A stretch of DNA of 33,875 nucleotides from a virus, in the IMG/VR virus record IMGVR_UViG_3300050133_000054, positions 1-33,875 of that record; one strand, given 5' to 3'. This document shows positions 21,248 through 28,957 of the stretch, in pieces (within the stretch, counting starts at the first letter, position 1; each line of letters starts with the position of its first letter). The position numbers were made by a program, and so were the translations under genes. The notes beneath the pieces are model-generated. The model did no database searches, was not told the DNA's origin, and was given only the letters and a program-made list of their open reading frames with translations.

Positions 21248-21427
21248 CTAAATAATACTTTTCGACTGTTTGCTGAGCGCCTCGTCTATCTGTTTATATC
21301 TAACTTCAAATTTTGAATAATTGTAATACTTTATTTTTTTAGACTTGCCTGACTTATTATATTTGATACGGACGATTCCGATTATAAGTCCTGCGCCGAC
21401 TGGGATTAGAGCGATTAATATTTCCAT
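21248..21427 (-). CDS. 59-aa single-pass membrane protein, possible ATPase partner
   Basis: The start is the ATG at 21427, with GGAG 8 nt upstream; a longer frame to 21550 would run through a promoter and a terminator and is rejected. Residues 2-20 (EILIALIPVGAGLIIGIV) are a membrane helix; the tail is basic (KSGKSKKIKYYN). It lies 12 bp before the FtsK-type gene, so a membrane anchor for that motor is a sensible guess. Confidence 0.6.
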   Translation of the reverse strand: MEILIALIPVGAGLIIGIVRIKYNKSGKSKKIKYYNYSKFEVRYKQIDEALSKQSKSII

Positions 21428-21459
21428 TTTTGCAGCTCCAAATATATTGGTTATACGAT

Positions 21460-21499
21460 ATACTATGTAAGTATAAGATAATGTGTTACTACAACTTAG
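21460..21499 (-). promoter_or_regulatory. Promoter with CTAAGTTGTAGTAACAC element, copy 2
   Basis: TAACAC (21483-21488), 17-bp spacer and TAGTAT (21460-21465) on the minus strand, with the 17-bp element at 21483-21499 identical to that at 17134-17150. As at copy 1, a terminator abuts it upstream. It should drive the membrane protein, ATPase and replication-relaxation genes. Confidence 0.6.
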
Positions 21500-21501
21500 A
21501 A

Positions 21502-21526
21502 AATAAAAAAAGAGCCGCAGCTCTTT
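21502..21526 (-). terminator. Terminator of the parMR operon
   Basis: Stem AAAGAGC/GCTCTTT (21509-21526) with a four-base loop and T run on the minus strand. The stem includes part of the parR stop codon. Confidence 0.8.
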
Positions 21527-21695
21527 AAATATCGAGCTGAAACTCTTCACTGTTAACCTTTGTGACCGGCTTTTTATTAATCATTTTCTCCCTGATTAAT
21601 TGTTTGATATAATAACTTGCTGAGATCTGATCCTCTAAAAAATCAAACATTTCTCTTTCGGATTCTTTAAAACTGATATTAACTTTTATAGCCAT
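21525..21695 (-). CDS. parR: ParR-like ribbon-helix-helix partition adaptor
   Basis: A 56-aa protein. Its start MAIKVNISFKESEREMFDFL is a beta strand then helix, and SASYYIKQLIREKMINKK gives the second helix and basic end, as in small ribbon-helix-helix DNA-binding proteins. It follows parM with a 10-bp overlap, the position of ParR, which binds centromere repeats and caps ParM filaments. GGGGGTG lies just before the ATG. Recognised from position and fold; no close homologue is remembered. Confidence 0.65.
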   Translation of the reverse strand: MAIKVNISFKESEREMFDFLEDQISASYYIKQLIREKMINKKPVTKVNSEEFQLDI

Positions 21696-22546
21696 AACTT
21701 CACCCCCATTTCGCCAAATCCGAGAGCGTTAGCAAATATTGTATCATCAATTAATTCAGCATTCGGAATCCTCTTTTTGAAGGCCCTGACGAGTAGCTGG
21801 GCCCCGCCTCCGATAAGTTTAACTTTTAGAGTCTTAATGCTATAACTGATTTTTAACTCGCTTACGATTGTTTCCACGTAGCTCTTGAAGACGTCCATCG
21901 CGAAATCAATATTTTGTGGCTCTCCATATATCTCGAGGCCCCCTTGTAATATGCGGATCGCGTCGTCGGTCCTGAGATCAAGCCCGTATTTACTATTGAT
22001 TAATTTTATGAAATCCGCGTATAAATTGAGTGTCCCGACTGGCAGTGAGTACGGCTTCATAACTTTGTGCCCCTCAATGACAGCCGCGTCGGTCGTCCTC
22101 CCTCCGATATCACAAATTACACCATTGAAACTCGATCCGATAAGTGCTGCCACGCCTTCGGGGTATACCGAGACGTCTTCGATTATTATTTTACGATCCG
22201 CGCCGCTCATATTTATATCGTGCACTCTATCCGATAAAAGTATATCTTTTAGGGCCGCTTTGTCCTGAGTATATTGTGATAGTGGCAGACCGACTACTAC
22301 TTTGTTATTAACTGACGCGGAACTGAGCGCCACGGCTGCGATGAACATTTCTTTTAGATATTTCTTTTTAATTTTGCGATATTCCCCGTCAAATTCGCCC
22401 TCTCCGAGATAAAAAGTGCCTTCAGAAGTTGTCAAAACTTTTGTATTGGATATCAAATTCCCCTCTTTTGATACTTTGGAGAGAAAATTCACTCTTTCTG
22501 ATGTTTTTACGCTATAATTACCTAAATCAATCCCAGTAATTGCCAT
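21686..22546 (-). CDS. parM: ParM/StbA-like actin-type partition ATPase
   Basis: A 286-aa actin-fold protein: phosphate-1 motif GIDLGNYSVKTS (5-16), phosphate-2 motif CDIGGRTTDAAV (145-156) and adenosine motif LIGGGAQLL (264-272). ParM filaments push sister plasmids apart. It is short for the family (ParM of R1 is 320 aa) but has all nucleotide motifs. The operon promoter reads TTTACG-17-TAGTAT (22572-22600). Together with parR and a RepA_N origin this is strong evidence for a plasmid lifestyle. AAGGAG precedes the ATG. Confidence 0.88.
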   Translation of the reverse strand: MAITGIDLGNYSVKTSERVNFLSKVSKEGNLISNTKVLTTSEGTFYLGEGEFDGEYRKIKKKYLKEMFIAAVALSSASVNNKVVVGLPLSQYTQDKAALKDILLSDRVHDINMSGADRKIIIEDVSVYPEGVAALIGSSFNGVICDIGGRTTDAAVIEGHKVMKPYSLPVGTLNLYADFIKLINSKYGLDLRTDDAIRILQGGLEIYGEPQNIDFAMDVFKSYVETIVSELKISYSIKTLKVKLIGGGAQLLVRAFKKRIPNAELIDDTIFANALGFGEMGVKLWL

Positions 22547-22571
22547 TTTAAATACTCCTTAATATTGTTTT

Positions 22572-22600
22572 ATACTATAATATATTACTGTTTGCGTAAA
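22572..22600 (-). promoter_or_regulatory. parMR promoter
   Basis: TTTACG (22595-22600), 17-bp spacer, TAGTAT (22572-22577). The box TTTACGCAAA recurs as TTTACGTAAA before the gene at 23155 and as TTTACGCAT on the minus strand near the repressor promoter. It may be a ParR or regulator site. Confidence 0.5.
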
Positions 22601-22609
22601 ATGTGACAA

Positions 22610-23155
22610 TTAACTTCTTACTAAATTTTGAGCGATATCAAATAATGTTTTGTTATCATATCCGGCCATGTTTGATCCTGTGGCTCTTGTAAAATCAAAA
22701 GTATAAGCCACTCTTAGAGCTGCGCTTGAGTCAGGAACGGCAATTATAAAATGCAATTTGTTTATATCTGGATTATTAGCATATATTTTTTGAATGATCG
22801 GCGCTAAATATGAGCCCACTTCGTCGTCAGTATTCGATAGCAAATAAGTTATAGATATATTATAAGTGTCAGCGCTTGCAACGACTGCGGTATAGCCTGA
22901 TTGAATTTTAGGAATATCGAGAGCGCCAACTTGAGCCTTTATCTCTGAAAGTGGGAATGAATTTGTTTCGGAAACTGCTTGAGCTGCTGCTGTTGCTGCT
23001 GCTGCCTGCGCCTTGTTATAGTTTGCGTCACTAACATACTCATACCCAGCGCACGCGATTATAATTACAAGACACATATACATTCCCGCTTTGTGTCCCT
23101 TCCCTCTAAAACTAAATAATACAATTACTGCAATAATTAATATTAAAATTGCCAT
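22610..23155 (-). CDS. Membrane protein with outside soluble domain
   Basis: A 181-aa protein: hydrophobic segments at about 1-15 and 25-42 (MYMCLVIIIACAGYEYV), an Ala-rich stretch (AQAAAATAAAQAV), then about 120 residues of soluble domain (SYLAPIIQKIYANNPDINKL is typical). AAGGGG lies 9 nt before the ATG. It is the first gene after the lysis cassette and starts the maintenance module. No family recognised; it may be an envelope component of the ATPase/transglycosylase machinery, or a surface protein for the lysogen. Confidence 0.6.
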   Translation of the reverse strand: MAILILIIAVIVLFSFRGKGHKAGMYMCLVIIIACAGYEYVSDANYNKAQAAAATAAAQAVSETNSFPLSEIKAQVGALDIPKIQSGYTAVVASADTYNISITYLLSNTDDEVGSYLAPIIQKIYANNPDINKLHFIIAVPDSSAALRVAYTFDFTRATGSNMAGYDNKTLFDIAQNLVRS

Positions 23156-23183
23156 TTTTATTAACCCCTTTTTATTTTATATT

Positions 23184-23212
23184 ATAATGTATTATATTCC
23201 AATTTACGTAAA
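23184..23212 (-). promoter_or_regulatory. Promoter before the 181-aa membrane protein
   Basis: TTTACG (23207-23212) with CATTAT (23184-23189) at 17 bp, or ATTATA at 18 bp. It includes the palindrome TTTACGTAAA. Moderate match. Confidence 0.4.
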
Positions 23213-23259
23213 AAGATACACATTTTTAAAAATAAATATAATTATTCCAAAAAATAAAT

Positions 23260-23293
23260 AAAAGCCCCGGAGGATTTCTCCCTCGAGGCTTTT
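23260..23293 (-). terminator. Terminator at the end of the late operon
   Basis: AAAAGCC/GGCTTTT with inner CCTC/GAGG pairing and an AT-rich, T-containing tail on the minus strand. It closes the tail-lysis operon after the holin and separates it from the plasmid module. Confidence 0.75.
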
Positions 23294-23330
23294 AAAAATG
23301 AATATATCTATCTAAATTATTATAGCATAT

Positions 23331-23786
23331 TTAAACTGTTGCTGCTGGTATTATTGGTGCGGGTGCTGCTGCTGGTGCGAGTATAGTTCCGTCGGGTGCT
23401 TTGTAAATTATTTGAGGGCTTACAATTACGGGATCTTTGATCGCTCCAACTACTGCGGCCTTATCCTTGTTATACTCTCCGGCAAGTGATTGTCTAAGAG
23501 TATCGACTGTAGTTGTTGAAATAGCTGGAATTTTAACTCGGATTAATGCGCCAAACGCTGCGGCCTTAGAAGTTACTAAATTTCCGAGACGTCCGTCCTC
23601 TTCTACCTGATAAAATACGTCTGAAGCGATAAGTTGAGCCTTTTGGTATGTTACAAGTCCCACTTTTGCAATAATGAAATCTCTTATTTGAGGATATAAT
23701 TTGACGATAACTTTAACAATTACACCGCCTAAAACTGCAATAAAGAACTGTACTACTGGAATTAATATTGTTATAAATTCACTCAT
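23331..23786 (-). CDS. Phage holin, LLH family
   Basis: A 151-aa protein: one long hydrophobic helix at 4-29 (FITILIPVVQFFIAVLGGVI), then the amphipathic region QKAQLIASDVFYQVEEDGRL...TLRQSLAGEYNKDKA that marks the LL-H holin family. It inserts in the membrane and times lysis. An unusual Ala/Pro/Ile-rich tail (ILAPAAAPAPIIPAATV) ends it. GGAGG lies before the ATG. It is next to the lysozyme and XhlA genes. Confidence 0.82.
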   Translation of the reverse strand: MSEFITILIPVVQFFIAVLGGVIVKVIVKLYPQIRDFIIAKVGLVTYQKAQLIASDVFYQVEEDGRLGNLVTSKAAAFGALIRVKIPAISTTTVDTLRQSLAGEYNKDKAAVVGAIKDPVIVSPQIIYKAPDGTILAPAAAPAPIIPAATV

Positions 23787-23812
23787 TGATAAAAACCTCC
23801 ATTTTTATAATT

Positions 23813-24610
23813 TTATATTTTGAAATAATTATTTTTTAAATCTGTTAATAACATTGTTATTGTTGCCGTGTCTACAAACCCTGTGACTGGCAGGCCCATC
23901 GCTTTTTGATATCTATCTACCAAGGCGAGAGTAATCGGTCCAAAATTGCCATCAATATTTTTTATTGATCCCGTGAATACTACATTTAGGATCGCTTGTA
24001 ATAAGCTTACTCTTCGGCTGCTCTCACCATTTCTCATCATCATACTTGCCACGCTCCCAGCTATATTATTTATTTTAACGCCATCATTGAGCATTAAATT
24101 TGAAAACATATCTATATCAGAATCACCATTAAGTCCATTGACGCAGCCGTGGAAATTTGTTTGTATTGCCGCGTATGTCTTTGTATTAGCTGGGCTTGTA
24201 TTCGGTTCAGCGATCCATATATCAGCGTTTGAAATATTGCAAACGTCGGCGATTGAATGATTTGAATAAAATATTAAATTAGAATTTTGCGCCATAAATT
24301 CTTTTATAAATCCTAAGTCAGGAATTTCGACCTCATAGTCGAGACAAGGCCTGAGATCCTGCTTATAGTCTTTTATTGCGTCTCTGAAATGATTAAATTC
24401 TGCTTGTACTGGATTACTTTTGGCGAAATGATAAAAGCCAACTAATAAGCCCGCCGCCTTCGCGCCCTTATAATGAGCGTCTAATTTATCATTAACATAT
24501 GTCACGCCCTCGGTGGCCTTAATCATTACCGCCTCAACGCCTGCCGCCTTGATACTGGCCCAGCTTGTTATATTAGATCCTGAATAAATGTCAATTCCTT
24601 TCAAATTCAA
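23813..24610 (-). CDS. GH25 lysozyme endolysin with peptidoglycan-binding domain
   Basis: A 265-aa enzyme. The GH25 fold shows GIDIYSG (D7) and the DxE pair in DYEVE (D91, E93), and DSDIDMF near the end of the catalytic domain. The last 60-70 residues (SIKNIDGNFGPITLALVDRY) form a PG_binding_1 domain. It cleaves the glycan beta-1,4 bond between N-acetylmuramic acid and N-acetylglucosamine. No signal peptide, so export depends on the holin. Start at 24610 with TTGAGGGA-like upstream bases. Confidence 0.92.
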   Translation of the reverse strand: MNLKGIDIYSGSNITSWASIKAAGVEAVMIKATEGVTYVNDKLDAHYKGAKAAGLLVGFYHFAKSNPVQAEFNHFRDAIKDYKQDLRPCLDYEVEIPDLGFIKEFMAQNSNLIFYSNHSIADVCNISNADIWIAEPNTSPANTKTYAAIQTNFHGCVNGLNGDSDIDMFSNLMLNDGVKINNIAGSVASMMMRNGESSRRVSLLQAILNVVFTGSIKNIDGNFGPITLALVDRYQKAMGLPVTGFVDTATITMLLTDLKNNYFKI

Positions 24611-24616
24611 TCCCTC

Positions 24617-24850
24617 CTATTTATAAATCTTTGATATTAAAAACATTCCGATATTACTAACGATAAACGCTAAAAATAAATATTTTATAATATTGTAAGT
24701 GTCTGAGATCTGTTTTAATACTGTTTCAATTCGGATATTACCTTTTTCAATATCTATTATTTTATCGGACGCGTCTTTTAAGTCTGTCTTTATAGACATA
24801 GTATCTTTTTCAAGTTGTGCGAGTCTTAAATTAGTTCCCTCTTCTGTCAT
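24617..24850 (-). CDS. XhlA-like holin-associated protein
   Basis: A 77-aa protein: coiled-coil-forming N-terminal half (LRLAQLEKDTMSIKTDLKDA and onward) and one C-terminal transmembrane helix (YLFLAFIVSNIGMFLISKIY). This is the layout of hemolysin XhlA/phage lysis accessory proteins. It precedes the lysozyme gene by 6 bp. AAGGAAG is upstream. Confidence 0.8.
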   Translation of the reverse strand: MTEEGTNLRLAQLEKDTMSIKTDLKDASDKIIDIEKGNIRIETVLKQISDTYNIIKYLFLAFIVSNIGMFLISKIYK

Positions 24851-25158
24851 AGTTATACACTTCCTTGTAATAAATTACCTTTGCCTTTTATATCTGAAGG
24901 AAATATAATTAAGTTGTCCTTCGGGATAATCCCTCACAGTTGGTATTTTGGTGCTGTGGGGGATTTGTTCATTTTATGTTACCAATACCACCACCACATA
25001 ATTACTCACCACACTTTCTCTAAATCTTTATATAACAAAAGCGCCCTTGCGAGCGCCTGAATTGGTCCTATATTCTGTTATTATGCTTGTTATGGATTAT
25101 AATCCTAAGACGTCGTTATCGTAAAACTACGATATAGCAGATTATTTGGTACAAAAAC
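24851..25158. other. 308-bp leader of the lysis cassette with hairpins
   Basis: No gene is seen. A 9-bp stem CCCTCACAG/CTGTGGGGG (24931-24962, one T:G pair) and the near-palindrome GGGATAATCCC (24923-24933) lie before the XhlA-like gene. The strong terminator of the tail-spike gene lies upstream (25036-25058). A separate lysis-gene promoter should lie in 24860-25030; none is clear by eye. Confidence 0.5.
25036..25058 (-). terminator. Terminator after the tail-spike gene
   Basis: AGGCGCTC/GGGCGCTT stem (25051-25058 and 25039-25046, two wobble pairs) with GCAA tetraloop on the minus strand and a T run. Confidence 0.8.
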
Positions 25159-27780
25159 TTAAAGTCCTAACCCTAAATGATATCTTATAGTTTTTGAAGT
25201 TGTTGAATTATTTTGTATTTGTATAAATCCACTTGCCATATACACATTAATTAAACTGGCTGTGTCTTTAACATCACTAAACTGTGTATTAGGATTACTT
25301 ACTAAAGTAACAAATTTACCTCCATTAGCAGTTGAACCAGACACAATATATAAAGCACATGTACCATCACTAGCATTATAGACATATAACATTCCAGTAA
25401 TCGAATTTTGTGCTACATCTGATTGTTGTATAGTTAAAGTATTAACGACATAACTATTTTTATAAGATGGTGTACCTAAACTACGAAAAACAGGTAACGA
25501 TAAGCTAACTACTGCCCCACTACATGTAGCACTTAAATTAATATCTAAAGTAAGTGTTAATCCAGTAATAGCAATAATTTTATATGTTCCTGTTAAACCA
25601 ACTATTGCTATAATACATTCGTTTGTTAACGAAACTGAATTTGTATTAATAGTTAAAGTTGGTGTGCCTATTATTCCACTTCCTGTTATTCCTGTAATAG
25701 TATCCTGTGTACCTCTTGTTGCACATTGGAGTCCTATATTTTTAAGCCCTCCATTACAATTTCTATTAAAAACAATATCACCAGATGTATAATTGCCAGA
25801 AGGAATATTGTCCGTATCTTGCATATATGACCTTAATTTAGTACCTTTAACATTAAAATAATCAGCAGATAGTTCATAGCCATCAAATTTATTACAATTT
25901 ATAACATGATGTATTAATGGAAATATACTATCATGTAATTCAACCCTATTTGAAAAACCAGTTAAACTATTAATTGCTGAATTGCATGTATTATTTATAC
26001 CTATATAATAAGAACCATTACAACCACCTGCGTCAGGATAAATACCACCCGTTGCATAAAAATTATCTTCACATTTTAAATTTATTGCTTTACCTACTAT
26101 AATTTTTTGATTTATTAAATTACCAAAATGTCTACAATTTTTAAAGCATATAACTGGTGTACAATATAACACACCATTACTATTATAAAGACTTATGTCA
26201 AAATTTTGATTGTCTTCAAAATAAATTCCTATACCTAAAAATGCGTATAATATTCCAGTACCTAGCCATTTAATTCCTCCGCCAGCACACGATTCTATAA
26301 GTGATGTCCCTTCAATGGTGACAGCTCCACCTTCCATAGCAACTCCAATACCAGTAAACGTAGTAATATCTAAATCTCTAATTAAATTATTATAAGAGTA
26401 ATTACCATCATATGTGACCGAATATTGATTAAAGTAAATGCCATATGGAGCAGTACAATCATATACAATTGGTCTTTTAATTAAAGTGCCATATCCGCTA
26501 ACATTACGAATTAAACTATGATTAGCTGTAACATGATAAAATTTGCAATCTTCAATTGTTACATTAATAGCATTTTGTATTGTTATATTACCTATTTTAA
26601 TAATTGTATCAAATATATTGGTAGGTGTTGGATAATTAAGACTTGTAAAATTACCCTTTTTAATCTTTGGTGGTAAATAAGTCGCTCTATCACTTGCGTT
26701 AGCTGGTTGATAAGTTAAAAAATCACCAGTACCATTTAATATTATTTCAGCACCATTAAAATCTATAGTTATTTGTTTTGAAATTGTACCAAGTGAAGCA
26801 AGTGTATAAGATTTATTTGCTTTAAATTGTATCGTGCCACCAATAGGACATGCAGTAATTGTTGCTAAAACTGCTTGCGTATCGGTAACATTAATATCGC
26901 TATAAAAATCTTCAACTTGATTTACAATATTAGCGAGTTGTTGCGCATTTTGTGCCAAAGCCGTACTAACCGCAGTATCTGAATATACCGATGTATCAAC
27001 TCCATTTACATTAATATGCCCGTTTGTTACTGACGATGTAACATTACTACCACTGCCAGCTTGCGAAGTCATAATCCAATTTGAAGTTACTGTCGGTAAT
27101 ACGCCCGTACACGCTAAAATGTTTTGATATGTACTGCCGCCATAAGTAACAGAATTTAGAGGTATATAAGCGTTAGTATTACTATAAACTTGTATTGACT
27201 TATACGCCGTATTGTCGTTTACTCTTCCATTTTCAGCTATTACCCTTGAATTTTCTGAAATAACTCTATTATCCTCAGCAGTTACCCTTGAACCTTCGGC
27301 AATGACTCTATTGCCTTCGCTTGTTATTCTCATGCTCTCGCCGCCTGTTATCGCTGCGATCTCTGTATCTATTGAACTAATATAATTTTGACTGATTGTA
27401 TTCCCTGCCCCTATTACTGAGCTTATCGTAAAATAAAAACATTGAGTCATTTTTTGTATTCCGTTTAATGTTCTATGGATTTCACATTTTATAATTCCTG
27501 CTGCTGCGAGAGTATTCGCCTCAAGTGTACACTGAATTATTCCTTCGCTTGCGAGTATGATAGCGACTCCCGTTGTTTCGTCCTGATAAACTATAGTGTT
27601 ATCGGCTTTTAAAAATCGTATTTCTATTGTTTCCCCAGTTATATCAACTGGCACGCCATTATTTAACAAATGCGGTTCAATTACGCTCGCATTAATATCG
27701 CCTTGCGTAAACTGAGGATTAATTATTAAACTGCTATTAATATCAAAGTCGAAAACATAAGCATTCGGCAAACTATCCAA
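25159..27780 (-). CDS. Baseplate upper protein / tail spike (BppU plus beta-helix)
   Basis: An 873-aa modular protein. Residues 1-125 match the BppU N-terminal domain that docks to the baseplate. Residues 157-190 are five heptads of the (N/S)RVxAEx type, a trimeric coiled coil. Then comes a small domain with YIPLNSVTYGGSTYQNILAC, and from about 290 a pectate-lyase-like right-handed beta-helix with repeats of short strands, ending in a C-terminal domain. It probably binds or degrades a host surface glycan and sets host range. The start is TTG at 27780, AGGAGG 9 nt upstream. The C-terminal part is visibly more AT-rich than the N-terminal part, suggesting domain exchange. Confidence 0.78.
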   Translation of the reverse strand: MDSLPNAYVFDFDINSSLIINPQFTQGDINASVIEPHLLNNGVPVDITGETIEIRFLKADNTIVYQDETTGVAIILASEGIIQCTLEANTLAAAGIIKCEIHRTLNGIQKMTQCFYFTISSVIGAGNTISQNYISSIDTEIAAITGGESMRITSEGNRVIAEGSRVTAEDNRVISENSRVIAENGRVNDNTAYKSIQVYSNTNAYIPLNSVTYGGSTYQNILACTGVLPTVTSNWIMTSQAGSGSNVTSSVTNGHINVNGVDTSVYSDTAVSTALAQNAQQLANIVNQVEDFYSDINVTDTQAVLATITACPIGGTIQFKANKSYTLASLGTISKQITIDFNGAEIILNGTGDFLTYQPANASDRATYLPPKIKKGNFTSLNYPTPTNIFDTIIKIGNITIQNAINVTIEDCKFYHVTANHSLIRNVSGYGTLIKRPIVYDCTAPYGIYFNQYSVTYDGNYSYNNLIRDLDITTFTGIGVAMEGGAVTIEGTSLIESCAGGGIKWLGTGILYAFLGIGIYFEDNQNFDISLYNSNGVLYCTPVICFKNCRHFGNLINQKIIVGKAINLKCEDNFYATGGIYPDAGGCNGSYYIGINNTCNSAINSLTGFSNRVELHDSIFPLIHHVINCNKFDGYELSADYFNVKGTKLRSYMQDTDNIPSGNYTSGDIVFNRNCNGGLKNIGLQCATRGTQDTITGITGSGIIGTPTLTINTNSVSLTNECIIAIVGLTGTYKIIAITGLTLTLDINLSATCSGAVVSLSLPVFRSLGTPSYKNSYVVNTLTIQQSDVAQNSITGMLYVYNASDGTCALYIVSGSTANGGKFVTLVSNPNTQFSDVKDTASLINVYMASGFIQIQNNSTTSKTIRYHLGLGL

Positions 27781-27798
27781 AATAAAAACCTCCTAAAA

Positions 27799-27936
27799 TT
27801 AAGATGTAATTTGAGGCGTTGCGAGTATAACGGTCGCCTGCGCCTGAGTAATATAATTCTTTGTTACACATAAATTGACCTGATCCGCTGTGAATAGTAA
27901 CATGATCCACTGTTTTAAAATAAAAGAATACATCAT
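27799..27936 (-). CDS. XkdX family protein
   Basis: A 45-aa protein (MMYSFILKQWIMLLFTADQV and KNYITQAQATVIL) with the pattern of XkdX-type small tail proteins, which lie between fibre and lysis genes in many Firmicute phages. GGGGGTG lies before the ATG; the second ATG, 3 bp on, is equally possible. It begins 1 bp past the stop of the upstream gene. Confidence 0.65.
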   Translation of the reverse strand: MMYSFILKQWIMLLFTADQVNLCVTKNYITQAQATVILATPQITS

Positions 27937-27937
27937 T

Positions 27938-28219
27938 TTACACCCCCATGAGCATTGCAATTGCCGCCGCATTATCGTTAACTTGAGATTGTAACGACGG
28001 CGTTTCTATTGGAATGATTTCCTTAAATAAATTATTATCAGGTGTGTCGTAAACTTTCGTAAAATCCGGGGCAGCTATCGTCCACGGCATTTTTAAAATT
28101 AATAACTGATATAATTCAGGCGTTACCTGAATTATATATTTTGAATGCTCGGGTGCTACTTGATTAATGTCTTTGCAATATGCTGTGAAATTATTGTTTT
28201 CGTTCAATTCAATATACAT
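27938..28219 (-). CDS. Tail fibre-region protein, unknown
   Basis: A 93-aa protein, C-terminus SLQSQVNDNAAAIAMLMGV, a short helix of the type that ends small fibre-linked proteins of Clostridium and Bacillus phages. Placed between the fibre-type gene and XkdX. No enzymatic motif. Assigned to the tail by position. Confidence 0.55.
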   Translation of the reverse strand: MYIELNENNNFTAYCKDINQVAPEHSKYIIQVTPELYQLLILKMPWTIAAPDFTKVYDTPDNNLFKEIIPIETPSLQSQVNDNAAAIAMLMGV

Positions 28220-28230
28220 TTTTAATCCTC

Positions 28231-28953
28231 CTATAATCCTAAATTATTCCAAGGCAAGGCGATACACATCGTCGCGCACTGAGTTGCTATAATCCCCGAT
28301 ATGACCTGCGTTCCGCTTGAGTTCCCGGCGCCGAGTGTTAACCCACTATTTGAATTTATACTTAAACTTTGAGTTGTTCCTGCTCCGCCCTTGTAACCTG
28401 TCGCGAGTAAATGATTTGTTGAGCCCTTATCCCACGCCCACAATATATAAACCGCGTTAATGCAGGAAAACAAGCCAATACCGTTTCCATTTCCGTAAGT
28501 AATTATTAACGGGCTATTTACAGTGAAATCATTTCTTTCATCCGATAAATTTGCGGTATTAATTACGCTTACATTACTTCCGACACTTACTTGATTGAGT
28601 TGGACCTGATTACCGTTGAGCATTGGTGCTGTTGGTGAGCTGCTGGGCGTTCCCATAACATCGACAATACTATTGACGCTTAGATCCACGGCAATTATAT
28701 CGATTCTATTATAACTTGAGACATTTGCTGTTATTATTACATTAAATATTGAGTCATTATTTAAAAATAATCCTGCATTCATAGCCGCGCCTGGTGCGAC
28801 ATTTAGTGACATATTTGGGGACGCAAGCGCACTAACAAGTAATGATCCGCTTTTAACATTAACCACGCCGCCCGAAAACATTGCATTAAATTGATTGACG
28901 AGATCTATTGCGTTATAAGATCCGGGCTGTAGAAAATTTGTTTTCATTGTCAT
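28231..28953 (-). CDS. Tail fibre/baseplate-associated structural protein
   Basis: A 240-aa, Ser/Asn/Val-rich beta protein without catalytic motif. The N-terminal region (TNFLQPGSYNAIDLVNQFNAMF) followed by repeating beta segments resembles phage structural proteins placed after the Gp37-like hub. GAGGTGA lies upstream of the ATG at 28953. Role by position and composition. Confidence 0.6.
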   Translation of the reverse strand: MTMKTNFLQPGSYNAIDLVNQFNAMFSGGVVNVKSGSLLVSALASPNMSLNVAPGAAMNAGLFLNNDSIFNVIITANVSSYNRIDIIAVDLSVNSIVDVMGTPSSSPTAPMLNGNQVQLNQVSVGSNVSVINTANLSDERNDFTVNSPLIITYGNGNGIGLFSCINAVYILWAWDKGSTNHLLATGYKGGAGTTQSLSINSNSGLTLGAGNSSGTQVISGIIATQCATMCIALPWNNLGL

Positions 28954-28957
28954 AAAA

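Noticed and set aside
21428-21550. An N-terminal extension of the 59-aa membrane protein
   Set aside because: It would span the parMR terminator and the promoter of the ATPase operon.
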